DNA of 64,000 nt from contig NZ_LMLW01000007.1 in assembly GCF_001422045.1 (NCBI RefSeq), forward strand, positions 310,001-374,000, in the 5' to 3' direction. A program made the translations under genes and the position numbers. Under the pieces are notes generated by a model. That model did not search any database. It saw only the letters and a list, made by a program, of their open reading frames with translations, and was not told the origin of the DNA. Source of the stretch: Sphingomonas sp. Leaf242. GTDB lineage: Bacteria; Pseudomonadota; Alphaproteobacteria; Sphingomonadales; Sphingomonadaceae. Each line of letters begins with the position of its first letter. The first letter of the stretch is position 1. Positions 43,145 to 51,896 of the stretch are shown piece by piece.

Positions 43145-44562
43145 AGCGCTTCGCTATTCTCCTGCTTGCGGGCGTCACCAGCGCCTGCACGATGGGCCCG
43201 CGCAATCTCGACGCGCATGCCAGCATGCCGCCGACCCTCGCCGCACAGACCTTCGCACCGTCCAGCGGCGCGGCGCAGGCTACTACGCTCGCGGCAGTGC
43301 CGGCTGAGTGGTGGCGAACCTTCGGCAGCGCGCAGCTCGACACGCTGGTGAGCGAGGCGCAGGCGCATGCGACCGATATCGCCGTGGCCGAAGCCACGCT
43401 CCGCCAGTACCGCGAGCAGGGTTCCGCCACGTCGGGCTCGGCGCTGCCACAGGCCGACGTGAACTATCAGGCGGAGCGCACGCGGATCTCGAACGCGCTG
43501 TCGCCCGCGGTCGCGGACCAGAACCAGCAGCTCTACACGCTGCATACCGCGCAGGTGACGGTGAGCTACGCGCCCGACCTGTTCGGCGGTACCCGCTCGA
43601 AGATCCGTTCCGCGCGCGCCGCGACCGAGACGCAGCGCCAGCGGCTCGCGGCGGCGAAGACGACGGTCATCGCCAATCTGGTTGAGGCGGTGATCCAGCG
43701 CGCCTCGCTCGCCGATCAGATCGCCGCGGCGCAGACCGGGATCGCGGTCAATCGCGACATCCTGCAGACGTTGGTCAGGCGCCAGCAACTCGGCGCCGTC
43801 GGTGCCGCCGACGTCTCGACGCAGCAGGCCGCACTGGCGACCGCGGAGGGTGCGCTGCCACCGCTGGTGCGCGCCGAAGCGCATCAGCGTGTGGTGATCG
43901 GCACGTTGATCGGACGCTCGGCGGGATCGGACTTGCCGCCGTTGCCGACGCTAGCTTCGTTGACCCTGCCGCGTGACCTGCCGATGGTCGTGCCCTCCGA
44001 TCTCGTCGCGCGTCGGCCCGACGTGCTGGCGGCACGCGCGCAGCTCGAAGGGGCAGGGGCCGACGTCGGCACCGCGATCGCCGCGCGCCTGCCGGCGATC
44101 TCGCTCAGCGGATCGGCGGGCGGGACGTCGGAACGGTTCGGCGACATGTTCAAGAGTGGCAACCCGTTCTGGACTCTGATCGGCGGAATTACGCAGCCGA
44201 TCTTTCATGCGGGCGCGCTTCGTCATCAACAGCGTGCTGCCGAAGCGGCGCTGGAGGGGGCGAAGGCGCAGTATCGGGCGGCGGTGCTCGATGCGTTCGG
44301 CGACGTGTCCGATGCGCTGACCGGGCTGCGGACCGATGCCGATGCGCTCGACTCCGCGACCCGCGCGACCGACGCGTCGGGTCGTGCGCTTGGCTTCGTT
44401 CGGCGTCAGCTCGCGCTCGGCGACGTCGGTACGCCCGCCTTGCTCAACGCGACCGCGACCGACGCGCAGGCGCGATCGCAAGCGGTCCAGGCACGTGCGG
44501 CGCGGCTCTCCGATACGGTGGCGTTGTTTCAGGCTGCCGGGGGCGGCGTAGTCGGCGGATGA
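43141..44562 (+). CDS. Outer membrane efflux lipoprotein (NodT/TolC family)
   Basis: The product (473 aa) has a lipoprotein signal (LLLAGVTSAC, Cys17) followed by the two-repeat TolC-like architecture: the opening AEWWRTFGSAQLDTLVSEA, long Ala/Gln-rich helices, and the barrel motif VSYAPDLFGGTRSKI. The second repeat contains LVARRPDVLAARAQLEGAGADVG. It forms the trimeric outer membrane duct for the RND pump encoded just upstream (four-base overlap). Its stop codon abuts the stop of the convergent next gene in the hexamer TGATCA, so there is no spacer and no terminator between them. Confidence 0.93.
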   Translation: MKRFAILLLAGVTSACTMGPRNLDAHASMPPTLAAQTFAPSSGAAQATTLAAVPAEWWRTFGSAQLDTLVSEAQAHATDIAVAEATLRQYREQGSATSGSALPQADVNYQAERTRISNALSPAVADQNQQLYTLHTAQVTVSYAPDLFGGTRSKIRSARAATETQRQRLAAAKTTVIANLVEAVIQRASLADQIAAAQTGIAVNRDILQTLVRRQQLGAVGAADVSTQQAALATAEGALPPLVRAEAHQRVVIGTLIGRSAGSDLPPLPTLASLTLPRDLPMVVPSDLVARRPDVLAARAQLEGAGADVGTAIAARLPAISLSGSAGGTSERFGDMFKSGNPFWTLIGGITQPIFHAGALRHQQRAAEAALEGAKAQYRAAVLDAFGDVSDALTGLRTDADALDSATRATDASGRALGFVRRQLALGDVGTPALLNATATDAQARSQAVQARAARLSDTVALFQAAGGGVVGG

Positions 44563-45219
44563 TCAGCCTCCCGGCTTTTCGATCCAGATCGTGGCGTGCG
44601 GCAGGTCGAGGACGATCCGCTTGCCGGCAAACGCATCCCAGCCGATCCAGCGCCCGCCTCGTTCATCGTCATGGACGGGAAGCGTCAGCGCGCCGTACGT
44701 CACGGTACGAACGACGCTCGCCGGTTGACGCGCCGCGTCCGCATGGAACGGGATCGGGCTATCACCCCATGCCGCGCTGTAGCCGTCGGTCGTGAGCGTC
44801 AGGCGGAGTGGAACGGAGCGGCTGCCCAGCGCCGCCATATCCGTCTTGCCGACTGTCGCGATCCGACCGCTTGCGAAATCGAGCCGCAGCATCTCGTGCG
44901 TCAGCACATCGCGGCCGACGTCCAGCATCGTGCCGTCCGGTGCGACCGCGCCGAACTTCGCCTGCGAGATCGGCCGATACGTCGAGCGCAGCTTGACGTC
45001 GATGGTCGGACGCAGCGGGAGCGCGTCGGTCGTCGCGGTCCGCGCGGCGTGATCGGGCATATGCGGTAGACGCTTGGCGAGCGGCTCGGCGATCGTTGTG
45101 GTCGCGGCATCGGGATCGAGGACGGCCTTCACGGCGATCGTCCGGACCATCGCGGCGACGTGAAGCCCCGATTGCGTGACCACGATCTGATCGGATTGCA
45201 GAGTATGCCAGACGGGCAT
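44563..45219 (-). CDS. Hypothetical protein with degenerate retropepsin-like features
   Basis: The product (218 aa) is mainly beta-rich. AVLDPDAATTTIAEPLAKRL resembles the active-site strand of bacterial retropepsin-like aspartyl proteases, where DTG or DSG would be expected, and the C-terminal GWDAFAGKRIVLDLPHATIWIE resembles the strand pair closing that fold. The catalytic DTG is not present, so proteolysis is doubtful. No signal peptide is seen. ATG 45219 is chosen because GAGG lies eight bases before it; ATG 45228 directly abuts that motif. It is on the same strand as, and 232 bases downstream of, the TBDR at 45451, behind its terminator. Confidence 0.6.
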   Translation of the reverse strand: MPVWHTLQSDQIVVTQSGLHVAAMVRTIAVKAVLDPDAATTTIAEPLAKRLPHMPDHAARTATTDALPLRPTIDVKLRSTYRPISQAKFGAVAPDGTMLDVGRDVLTHEMLRLDFASGRIATVGKTDMAALGSRSVPLRLTLTTDGYSAAWGDSPIPFHADAARQPASVVRTVTYGALTLPVHDDERGGRWIGWDAFAGKRIVLDLPHATIWIEKPGG

Positions 45220-45413
45220 GGACAACATCCTCGATACGGATGTCGCGACGAGGCGAGGTCTTTCGCCTTCCGAAGAGGATACGCCGCCGGTTGGATCCCG
45301 GTTTACCGAGGAGCCAGACGACGACGCGTCGCGACGATGCCCCCCGATGCCGCGATCGTCTTACAAGCGCCTTACGCGGCGCGCGGACGTCCTATCACTC
45401 TACCGTAAAAGCG

Positions 45414-45444
45414 GGCGGATCACGCGGCCGACACGTGATCCGCC
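45414..45444 (-). terminator. Rho-independent-type terminator behind the TBDR
   Basis: Eleven-base perfect arms GGCGGATCACG and CGTGATCCGCC around a nine-base loop, six bases after the TBDR stop on the minus strand, followed by GCTTTTAC. The short T-run makes this a moderate intrinsic terminator. Confidence 0.75.
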
Positions 45445-45450
45445 GGGTTC

Positions 45451-47844
45451 TCAGAAGCCCTTCTTCAACGAGATGAACACCTGACGCGGGGTGCCGGCGA
45501 GCAGCGTCTGGTTGTCGCCGCTGGCGGTGAAACCGTTCGTGCCGACCGTCGAGATATACTTCTTGTCGGTCAGGTTGGTCACGCTGCCGAGGATCGACAC
45601 GCCGTGCAGCGCACCCTCGCCCTCGAAGCGGTAGCCGATGCTCGCATCGACCAGCACGCGGCCCGGCACCGACTGATCGTTGAGATAGGTGAAGTAGCGC
45701 TTGCTCATGTAATCGGCGCCGACCCGACCGGTGAAGCCGGACTGTTCGACGACGATCTCGCCCTTGAGCATGTGCTCGGGGCTGTCGACCGCCATCTTGC
45801 CATCGGTCGCGACGAGGACCGCGCCGCTCGCCGACAGCACGTCGTCGGCGTATTTCGACTTGTTGTACGAGTAGCTGGCGAACAGCGAGACCGGCGTGAA
45901 GATGCGATAGTTGACCGCGACCTCGGCGCCATAGGTGTGGACGCTGCCGACGTTGTTCAGCGTCGCCGGATTGCCGATGATCCCGGCGCCGTTGGAGAAG
46001 CCGAGCAGGCGGTTCGAGAAGTCGATGTAATAACCGACCGCCGATGCCTGGAACGGGCCTTCGCGGAAACGAAGTCCGCCCTCGGCCGTCTTCGAACGCT
46101 CGGGCTTCAATTGGCCGCGGATCGCGTCGAACCCGGCCTGGGTTGTCGAGAACGGACCGGTCGTCGCGGACGAGACATAGGCGCGGACGTTCTCCTTATA
46201 GTCCGCGAACAGCTCGGCACCCGGCGTCAGCTTGAACAGGATCCCGGCCTGTGGCTGGAACCAGTCCTTCGCGCTGATCTTGCCGACCGCGAGCGGCGAG
46301 GCGGTTGCGGGCAGCATGATCGCGCGGTTGGTGACGTAGAACCCTTTCCAGCCGGCGTTGAGGACCAGGCGGTCGTCGGCAAGGCGGATGGTGTCGCCGA
46401 CGTGATACTGGATCGTGTCGGTGGTGTATTTGCCGTCCCACTGCGTGGCATACGGATTGCTCTGGAACTGCAGCGTATCGCGGTTCGGCGTGGCGCTGTC
46501 AGTCATCCCGTAGAACCGGCGCGCCTGCGTGAAGGTGTTCGTCTCGTACCAGCCGCCCAGTTCGAGCGTATTGGCGCCGTGGACATAGGCGAGGTTGCTG
46601 AGCGCACCGCCGCGCTTCATCGCGTATTCGGTGGTGCGGAAGCCGAGCGGGCTGGCTGCGGTGATCGGCGTGCCGTCGGCGTTCGGCGCACCCGCGGGGG
46701 TCGGCGAATAGGGCGTGATCCAAGATCCCTGACCCTTGTTGTCGTGATAATAGCCGGTCGTGCTGAGCGTGAGTTCTGGCGTCAGATTGGCGTCGAACGT
46801 GACGCCGCCGAGATAATCGCGGCGCAGACCGCCGGCATCGTAATAGGCATCATCGACCGTACCGAAGCCGGCCGGGAAGGTCGTGCCGGCGCCGGCCCAG
46901 GGTTGCGTCTTTCCGGCCGCGACGGCCGCCTGGTTCTGTGCGACCTTGGCGATCTGCAGCGCCAACGGGTAGTTGTCGGCGATGTTGTCGTTGCGCAGCC
47001 CGCGCCGGCTGATGATGTCGAGGCTGAGATCCTGATAATCCTGCTCGCGGCGGTCCGAGAAGTTCAGGAACGCCGTCAGCGAGCCGAGGCTGCCCAGATC
47101 CTTGACGATCTTGCCGTTCGCCTGGTGCTGGCGCTGGACGCCGTCGCCCTTCCACTTGTCGGTCGAGAGAAAGCCGTAGCTCAGATAGCCCTTGAGTCCG
47201 CCGCCGAGATCGCCGCTGTCGATCCGGGCGAAGGCGCGGTAGGTGTTGTCCGACCCATAGGTGCCGCCGCCGGTGACGTTCATGACGTCGCGCGGCTTGT
47301 CGCTGAAGAACTCGATCGTGCCGCCGAGATTGCTGGTCGAGGCGGTGCCGAGCGCGCCGGCACCCTGTGCCACGTCGGTCCGCGCGACGTTCTCGGAGAT
47401 GATCGCGCGGCTGATGTGCAGGCCGTTGACGTTGCCGTAGCTCATGTCGCCGAGCGGTACGCCGTCGAGCGTGAAGCCGAGCTGGTTCTGGTTGAAGCCA
47501 CGCAGCGAGATGCGGACCGCCCATTCATAGGCGCCGAACGGATCGGCGGCCTGGAAATTGACGCCGGGAAGCTTTTCGATCGCCTTGAGCGGGCTCGAAC
47601 CCGGCGTGAGGCGCGCGATGTCGGCGGCGTTGACGCTCTGGACCTGGCGGCTCTGGCCGAAGCCGAGCACGACGATGTCCCCGCCCGCGCCGTCCGTTTC
47701 AGCGGGTGCTGCCGTGGCAGGGGCGCTCGTCGCCAGCGTGGCGGGCGCGTCGGTTACGGTCTGTGCCGAGAGTGGTGCGGCGAACGCACATGCTGCGAGT
47801 ACACAGGGCGCAGCGCCTGCGAGCAGGCCGGAAAGACGGTTCAT
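45451..47844 (-). CDS. TonB-dependent receptor adjoining the GH30/GH27 genes
   Basis: The product (797 aa) has a signal peptide ending near APLSAQ, then DIVVLGFGQSRQVQSV and a plug with PLKAIEKLPGVNFQAADPFG and ISLRGFNQNQLGFTLDGVPLGDMSYG. The barrel ends in LKKGF. GGGGA six bases upstream supports ATG 47844. It lies 137 bases downstream of the GH30 gene on the same strand and is probably co-regulated with it, although its upstream gap is large enough for its own promoter. In this position it likely carries arabinogalactan-derived oligosaccharides, complementing the TBDR at 51897. Its plug type is distinct from the Caulobacter-type one there. Confidence 0.92.
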   Translation of the reverse strand: MNRLSGLLAGAAPCVLAACAFAAPLSAQTVTDAPATLATSAPATAAPAETDGAGGDIVVLGFGQSRQVQSVNAADIARLTPGSSPLKAIEKLPGVNFQAADPFGAYEWAVRISLRGFNQNQLGFTLDGVPLGDMSYGNVNGLHISRAIISENVARTDVAQGAGALGTASTSNLGGTIEFFSDKPRDVMNVTGGGTYGSDNTYRAFARIDSGDLGGGLKGYLSYGFLSTDKWKGDGVQRQHQANGKIVKDLGSLGSLTAFLNFSDRREQDYQDLSLDIISRRGLRNDNIADNYPLALQIAKVAQNQAAVAAGKTQPWAGAGTTFPAGFGTVDDAYYDAGGLRRDYLGGVTFDANLTPELTLSTTGYYHDNKGQGSWITPYSPTPAGAPNADGTPITAASPLGFRTTEYAMKRGGALSNLAYVHGANTLELGGWYETNTFTQARRFYGMTDSATPNRDTLQFQSNPYATQWDGKYTTDTIQYHVGDTIRLADDRLVLNAGWKGFYVTNRAIMLPATASPLAVGKISAKDWFQPQAGILFKLTPGAELFADYKENVRAYVSSATTGPFSTTQAGFDAIRGQLKPERSKTAEGGLRFREGPFQASAVGYYIDFSNRLLGFSNGAGIIGNPATLNNVGSVHTYGAEVAVNYRIFTPVSLFASYSYNKSKYADDVLSASGAVLVATDGKMAVDSPEHMLKGEIVVEQSGFTGRVGADYMSKRYFTYLNDQSVPGRVLVDASIGYRFEGEGALHGVSILGSVTNLTDKKYISTVGTNGFTASGDNQTLLAGTPRQVFISLKKGF

Positions 47845-47981
47845 GGTGGTTCCCCGAGCCGCTGTACTGCGACTTTGGGTTCGCCATTGCCGCGGGACGT
47901 TACGATGCCGCGACGCTTCGATGACGGTTGTGTGTCTGTCGAATTTTTCATGCGCCTGTGAGGGGCGCTTGGCGGTTGACC

Positions 47982-49472
47982 TTAGCGATCAACCGCGTCG
48001 AATAGGAAGGTCGTCACCGATCTCGGCGCCGCCTCTACCGTGCCGCCGCGGGACGCGCCGACACTGACGGCCTGATGGGTCGCATCCGTGACGACGACGT
48101 CGTGCAGCGACGCGTGCGGAAGCGCGACGGACAAACGTCGCATGATTGATGCGCCATTCACATGCACGAGCACGATCTTGCGCCCGTCTGGCGACACCGC
48201 GCCGACCGTATCCGCATCGTCGACCGGAACCAGACGATAGCCGGGCCGGATGTAGCGGCTGAACGAAGCCATCGCCCAGTATTTGGGCGAGATCCGGATC
48301 GGATGCGGCGCGGACGGTGCGGCCGCGAGGTCCATCTTGACGAGGCCCCAGTTCGACCCGGGCTTGCCGTCCTTCGCACTGAGATTTTCGACTGCCTGCC
48401 AGAACACCCAGGCCGCGGGCTCCAGTCGTTTGAGATCGCCGACGACATGCTCGGCAAAGGCTAGAGCCGAGGCCATGTCGGTGAAGGATTCGGGGTCCTT
48501 GTCGAGCGGAGTGTCGTCCTCGCTCATCCACAACCGGATACCCGACGCGCGGGCGATATCGCGCACCGCGGTCTGGTGGACGGTGCCGTAGCTGTGGACG
48601 TTGAGCTGGCCGATCCGGGAGCGGGTCGCGGCTGGATATCCGGCCCAATCGGTCACGAAGAGGTGCGAATTCGTCTCGTCCGGGGCGGCGATCCGGGTCT
48701 TCAGCCCTGCCGCCTTCAGCGCGTCGTCGGAGGCATCGATCATCGCCGCCTGGCGCGCAGGCGACCAATGCGCGCCCTCCTGCGTGTTCGCCGCGAACCA
48801 ATAGTCGGTGTTGGGCTCGTTGACCGGCGACAGCGTGCGGAAGTGGATGTGATGGCGTCGCTCGAGCTCCCCGACGACGCGCGCGAGATACTGGGCGAAC
48901 GGGCGCTCCTGTCCGGCGCGAAGATTGTCGTCGGTGCCTTTGACTTCGCCGGAGGTTTTACCGCTGACCGTCATGAACCAGGGGGGCGAGTTGGAGAACG
49001 CCTCGAAGGTCGGCGACGGCACGCGGCGGCGGATCGCGTCGAGCCACCAGCGCTGGTTGGCATCCGCGGACCAGTTCCACATCGCCGGATCGTCGGCTCG
49101 CCACCAGTCGGCCCCGACCGCGCCTGACGGTTGACGCCAGAATCCCGGCACCGCCGCGCCGGTGCGGAGATAGGGCATCGTTGTTGCGGCATTACCGCCG
49201 CCGATATTGTACCGTGCGATCGTCCAGCCGAGGCCGTCCTTGCCGTAGAACAGGTCGGCAAGCCGCTCGCGCGTTGCATCGGGATAGCCGCCGGTGACGT
49301 TGGCGAACCAGGCGAGCGCGGTGCCCCAGCCTTCGAACACGGTGCCGGGGCGATCGACCGCGGGCCGGATCGTCAGCGCGACGCTGGGCGCGGCGGACGG
49401 TGGGGACGATACGGTTTGGGCGGCTAGCGGCGTCGCGACCAGCGCGAGGCCTGCGATCAGGTGGCGGATCAT
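47982..49472 (-). CDS. GH30 family glycosidase, probably endo-beta-1,6-galactanase
   Basis: The product (496 aa) has a signal peptide ending near TPLAAQ. The opening FEGWGTALAWFANVTGGYP, acid/base Glu219 in SPVNEPNTDYW and nucleophile Glu318 in LWMSEDD place it in GH30, and FEGWGTALAWF is the wording I associate with the endo-beta-1,6-galactanase subgroup. Such enzymes cut the beta-1,6-galactan side chains of arabinogalactan proteins. The TIM barrel is followed by the usual side beta-domain. It overlaps the GH27 gene by four bases (ATGA). The exported location fits extracellular or periplasmic attack on plant polymer. Confidence 0.88.
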   Translation of the reverse strand: MIRHLIAGLALVATPLAAQTVSSPPSAAPSVALTIRPAVDRPGTVFEGWGTALAWFANVTGGYPDATRERLADLFYGKDGLGWTIARYNIGGGNAATTMPYLRTGAAVPGFWRQPSGAVGADWWRADDPAMWNWSADANQRWWLDAIRRRVPSPTFEAFSNSPPWFMTVSGKTSGEVKGTDDNLRAGQERPFAQYLARVVGELERRHHIHFRTLSPVNEPNTDYWFAANTQEGAHWSPARQAAMIDASDDALKAAGLKTRIAAPDETNSHLFVTDWAGYPAATRSRIGQLNVHSYGTVHQTAVRDIARASGIRLWMSEDDTPLDKDPESFTDMASALAFAEHVVGDLKRLEPAAWVFWQAVENLSAKDGKPGSNWGLVKMDLAAAPSAPHPIRISPKYWAMASFSRYIRPGYRLVPVDDADTVGAVSPDGRKIVLVHVNGASIMRRLSVALPHASLHDVVVTDATHQAVSVGASRGGTVEAAPRSVTTFLFDAVDR

Positions 49473-50815
49473 GCCGCGGTCAATCGGTACAGCCCGGCAC
49501 CGTGGGACGGCAGGCTCCGCGTGATGCGCGTTTTGGCGACGCCCGTATCGGTCCGGGTCCAGAGATCGCGGACCTTGGCGGGACCGGCGATCCCGAGCAT
49601 CGTGAGATCGACCGAGACGTCGCGTGCTGTCTTGCCGGTATTGAACAGCGCGAGATACGTGCCCGCACCGGCGGTGGGACGCGCCGACCAGACGCGCGTG
49701 TCGTCCGCGACGAAATGCGGCTGGTTGTCGCGGCTTGCCTGATTGACCGCGAGCACTTCGGGATTGGTCAGCAACGCCAGCGTCGGCGCGTTGAGATGAC
49801 GCAGGTCGCCGCCCATGATCAGCGGCGAGCGTGCGATCGACCACAGTGTCATCAGCGTACGCTGTTCGTCGGGCGTGAACTTGGTGTCGCGTTCGCCGAG
49901 CGACAGGCGACCGAGCGGTAGCATGTCGGCATCCGGCCAGCCGCCGATCCGCCGGTGTGCGTTCCAGTTCTCTAGCCGGGTGAACTGCGCTTCCAGCATC
50001 GGCCAGCTGTCCCAGAAATCGTCGGAAATCCGCCACATCTGCGCATGCCGGGCGACGTGATCGGCGCGCGGCACGGGCGTTTCACCGGGTGACAGGCTGA
50101 GTATGATCGGACGGCCGGTCTTGCGGATCGCGGCGGCGGCGGCCTCGATTTCGGGGGCGTGTGCATCATAGGGGCGGCTCATGTCGTCCATCTTGACGAA
50201 ATCGACGCCCCAGGATGCGAACAGCGCGAACACGCTGTCGTAATAGGCCTGCGCGCCGGGTTTGGTCATGTCGACGCCGTACATGTCGGGGTTCCACGAG
50301 CAGGTGCTCGACGTATCGGCGATCGCGCGTGCGGTGGTCTTCGTGCCGAGTATGGGCAGATCGCGCTCGACCGCGAGCCGGGGGATACCGCGCATCAGGT
50401 GGACGCCGAACCGCAATCCCAGCGTGTGCACCGTGTCGGCAAGCTTGCGGAACCCCTTGCCGTCGGCACTCGACGGAAACCGGTTTGGGGCGGGGATCAG
50501 CCGGCCATAGGCGTCGAGGCTCGGTTTTGGGGCGGCGTTGTACGTGTAGCTCTTGGCCTCGGGCTCGTACCATTGGATGTCGACGGTGAAGATGTCGTAG
50601 CCGGACGGGAGCAACGTCCGCGCCATGATCCGCGCGGTCTCGATCGCCTGTGCCTCGGTGATCGTCGTCGCGAAGCTGTTCCAGCTGTTCCAGCCCATCG
50701 GCGGGGTCGGCGCGAGCGTCGGCCCTGCGGTCCTGGCGGCGAGGGGGGCTGGAGCAAGCGAAGCAAGGCCCAATCCAGCGCTGCCGGACAGCATCGTGCG
50801 GCGCGTAATCGTCAT
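49469..50815 (-). CDS. GH27 family alpha-galactosidase or beta-L-arabinopyranosidase
   Basis: The product (448 aa) starts with a twin-arginine-type signal (TRRTMLSGSAG) and the GH27 opening TPPMGWNSWNSF. The nucleophile is Asp210 in DFVKMDDMS and the acid/base lies in MWRISDDFWDSW. A Gly/Pro-rich C-terminal beta-domain follows. GH27 enzymes remove terminal alpha-galactose, or beta-L-arabinopyranose in arabinogalactan-degrading sets; with GH30, GH43 and GH2 neighbours the latter is plausible. It is first in the two-gene GH27-GH30 operon and is preceded by the predicted GntR operator at 50871. The N-terminal export signal suggests folding with bound cofactor or simply strain-typical Tat use. 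Confidence 0.9.
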   Translation of the reverse strand: MTITRRTMLSGSAGLGLASLAPAPLAARTAGPTLAPTPPMGWNSWNSFATTITEAQAIETARIMARTLLPSGYDIFTVDIQWYEPEAKSYTYNAAPKPSLDAYGRLIPAPNRFPSSADGKGFRKLADTVHTLGLRFGVHLMRGIPRLAVERDLPILGTKTTARAIADTSSTCSWNPDMYGVDMTKPGAQAYYDSVFALFASWGVDFVKMDDMSRPYDAHAPEIEAAAAAIRKTGRPIILSLSPGETPVPRADHVARHAQMWRISDDFWDSWPMLEAQFTRLENWNAHRRIGGWPDADMLPLGRLSLGERDTKFTPDEQRTLMTLWSIARSPLIMGGDLRHLNAPTLALLTNPEVLAVNQASRDNQPHFVADDTRVWSARPTAGAGTYLALFNTGKTARDVSVDLTMLGIAGPAKVRDLWTRTDTGVAKTRITRSLPSHGAGLYRLTAA

Positions 50816-50870
50816 GCTCTCGTCTCCCGTTCGCAGGTCGCGCGCTGTTGGCTGCGATCCTTTTCGTGAC

Positions 50871-50880
50871 TTGTCAGACT
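50871..50880. promoter_or_regulatory. Predicted GntR operator upstream of GH27-GH30
   Basis: TTGTCAGACT, 56 bases before the GH27 start. The same core read on the other strand, AGTCnGACAA, occurs before the TBDR at 51823-51832, and TGTCCGACA occurs before the GH2 gene. TTGTCnGACAA-like palindromes are usual for GntR/FCD regulators. Confidence 0.55.
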
Positions 50881-50985
50881 AGTGCGTCGATTGGGAAGGT
50901 CAACGTGGTCGCGCGTATCTATGGAAGATGACGGCTCAAGGTCGGCGTGAAGCCGGGAACGGCTCTTCAGGCGACTCGCATTGGA

Positions 50986-51699
50986 TCAGCTGCGCAAAGA
51001 CAATTCGGTATCCGCTTGGGCCTGGGCGATCAGTGCCATCGTTGCAGCACGCGCGCCCGCGGGATCGCTTTCGGCGATGGCGTCGAACAGCGCGCGGTGT
51101 TGCGGCATCGAGTCGCTTGGCTTGCGCGTCTGGCGGTGCTTGAAGATCGTCGTCCACCGCACGGCGGCGCCGATACTGCCAGCGAGACTGACCAGCAGTT
51201 CGTTTTGCGTCGCCTCTAGGATGACGTGGTGGAAGGTCTGGTCCGCCGCCTGGCCGATCGGGCTGGCGAGACCATGTTCCTGCATCTGCTCCAACGCGTG
51301 CCCCATACGCGATACGTGGCGCGAGGTCCGCAGCGCGGCGGCGAACTCGGCCGCGGCGGGTTCGACGATCAGGCGGAGCTGGAACAGGCTGTGGACGAAG
51401 CCGACCGCGGGTTCGCCCTCGAACATCCAGGCGAGCACGTCGGGATCGAGCAGATTCCACGAGGCACGCTCGCGGATCCGGGTGCCGGCCTTGGGCTTGC
51501 TTTCAAGCAGACCCTTGGCGCTGAGCATCCGCAGCGCCTCGCGGACGAGGCTGCGCGAGACGCCGCGCTGGATCGCGATCTCGTGCTCGCCGGGAAGCAC
51601 CGACCCGACCGGGTGCACACCGGTGACGATCGCAATGCCGAGTTCGCGCGCCAATTGCGTGTGTGAGGGCCGTCCCCGTGGTGCGTCAACCATGTCCAT
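50986..51699 (-). CDS. GntR/FadR-family (FCD) transcriptional regulator
   Basis: The product (237 aa) has an N-terminal winged helix (VLPGEHEIAIQRGVSRSLVREALRM as the recognition region) and a C-terminal FCD effector domain with the metal-binding-type residues in LIVEPAAAEFAA, DQTFHHVIL and SMPQHRALFDAI (Asp, His, His). FCD regulators bind small carboxylic or sugar acids. It lies between the GH27-GH30 operon and the divergent TBDR, so it is the probable local regulator of the arabinogalactan genes. Three copies of TTGTCnGAC-like sites support this. The start may be ATG 51699 or 51693. Confidence 0.92.
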   Translation of the reverse strand: MDMVDAPRGRPSHTQLARELGIAIVTGVHPVGSVLPGEHEIAIQRGVSRSLVREALRMLSAKGLLESKPKAGTRIRERASWNLLDPDVLAWMFEGEPAVGFVHSLFQLRLIVEPAAAEFAAALRTSRHVSRMGHALEQMQEHGLASPIGQAADQTFHHVILEATQNELLVSLAGSIGAAVRWTTIFKHRQTRKPSDSMPQHRALFDAIAESDPAGARAATMALIAQAQADTELSLRS

Positions 51700-51806
51700 C
51701 CATCCCCGTTACGCTGTGTCGCACGCTTCGTCACGACACAGCCACCGTTGGTAGCGTGTCGCAACTGCGATGACGCTTCGTACAAAAAAAAGCACTTGTC
51801 CTACAA

Positions 51807-51832
51807 TACCAAGTTGGTAATAAGTCAGACAA
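51807..51832. promoter_or_regulatory. Composite operator before the Caulobacter-type TBDR
   Basis: TACCAAGTTGGTA (51807-51819) is a perfect 6-base inverted repeat about a central G, followed by AGTCAGACAA (51823-51832), which matches the GntR-type site before GH27. The TTGTC at 51796-51800 mirrors GACAA at 51828-51832. The region lies between the divergent GntR and TBDR genes, 65-90 bases before the TBDR start. Confidence 0.55.
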
Positions 51833-51896
51833 CAGACCGACAAGCAGGGTTTCCGCCCTCGACGTGACGGCAAGACATTGATGGGGAGGATCGTTC

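Noticed and set aside
47952..47968. GCGCC/GGCGC short inverted repeat after GH30
   Set aside because: Five-base arms are expected by chance at this GC content; not called a terminator.
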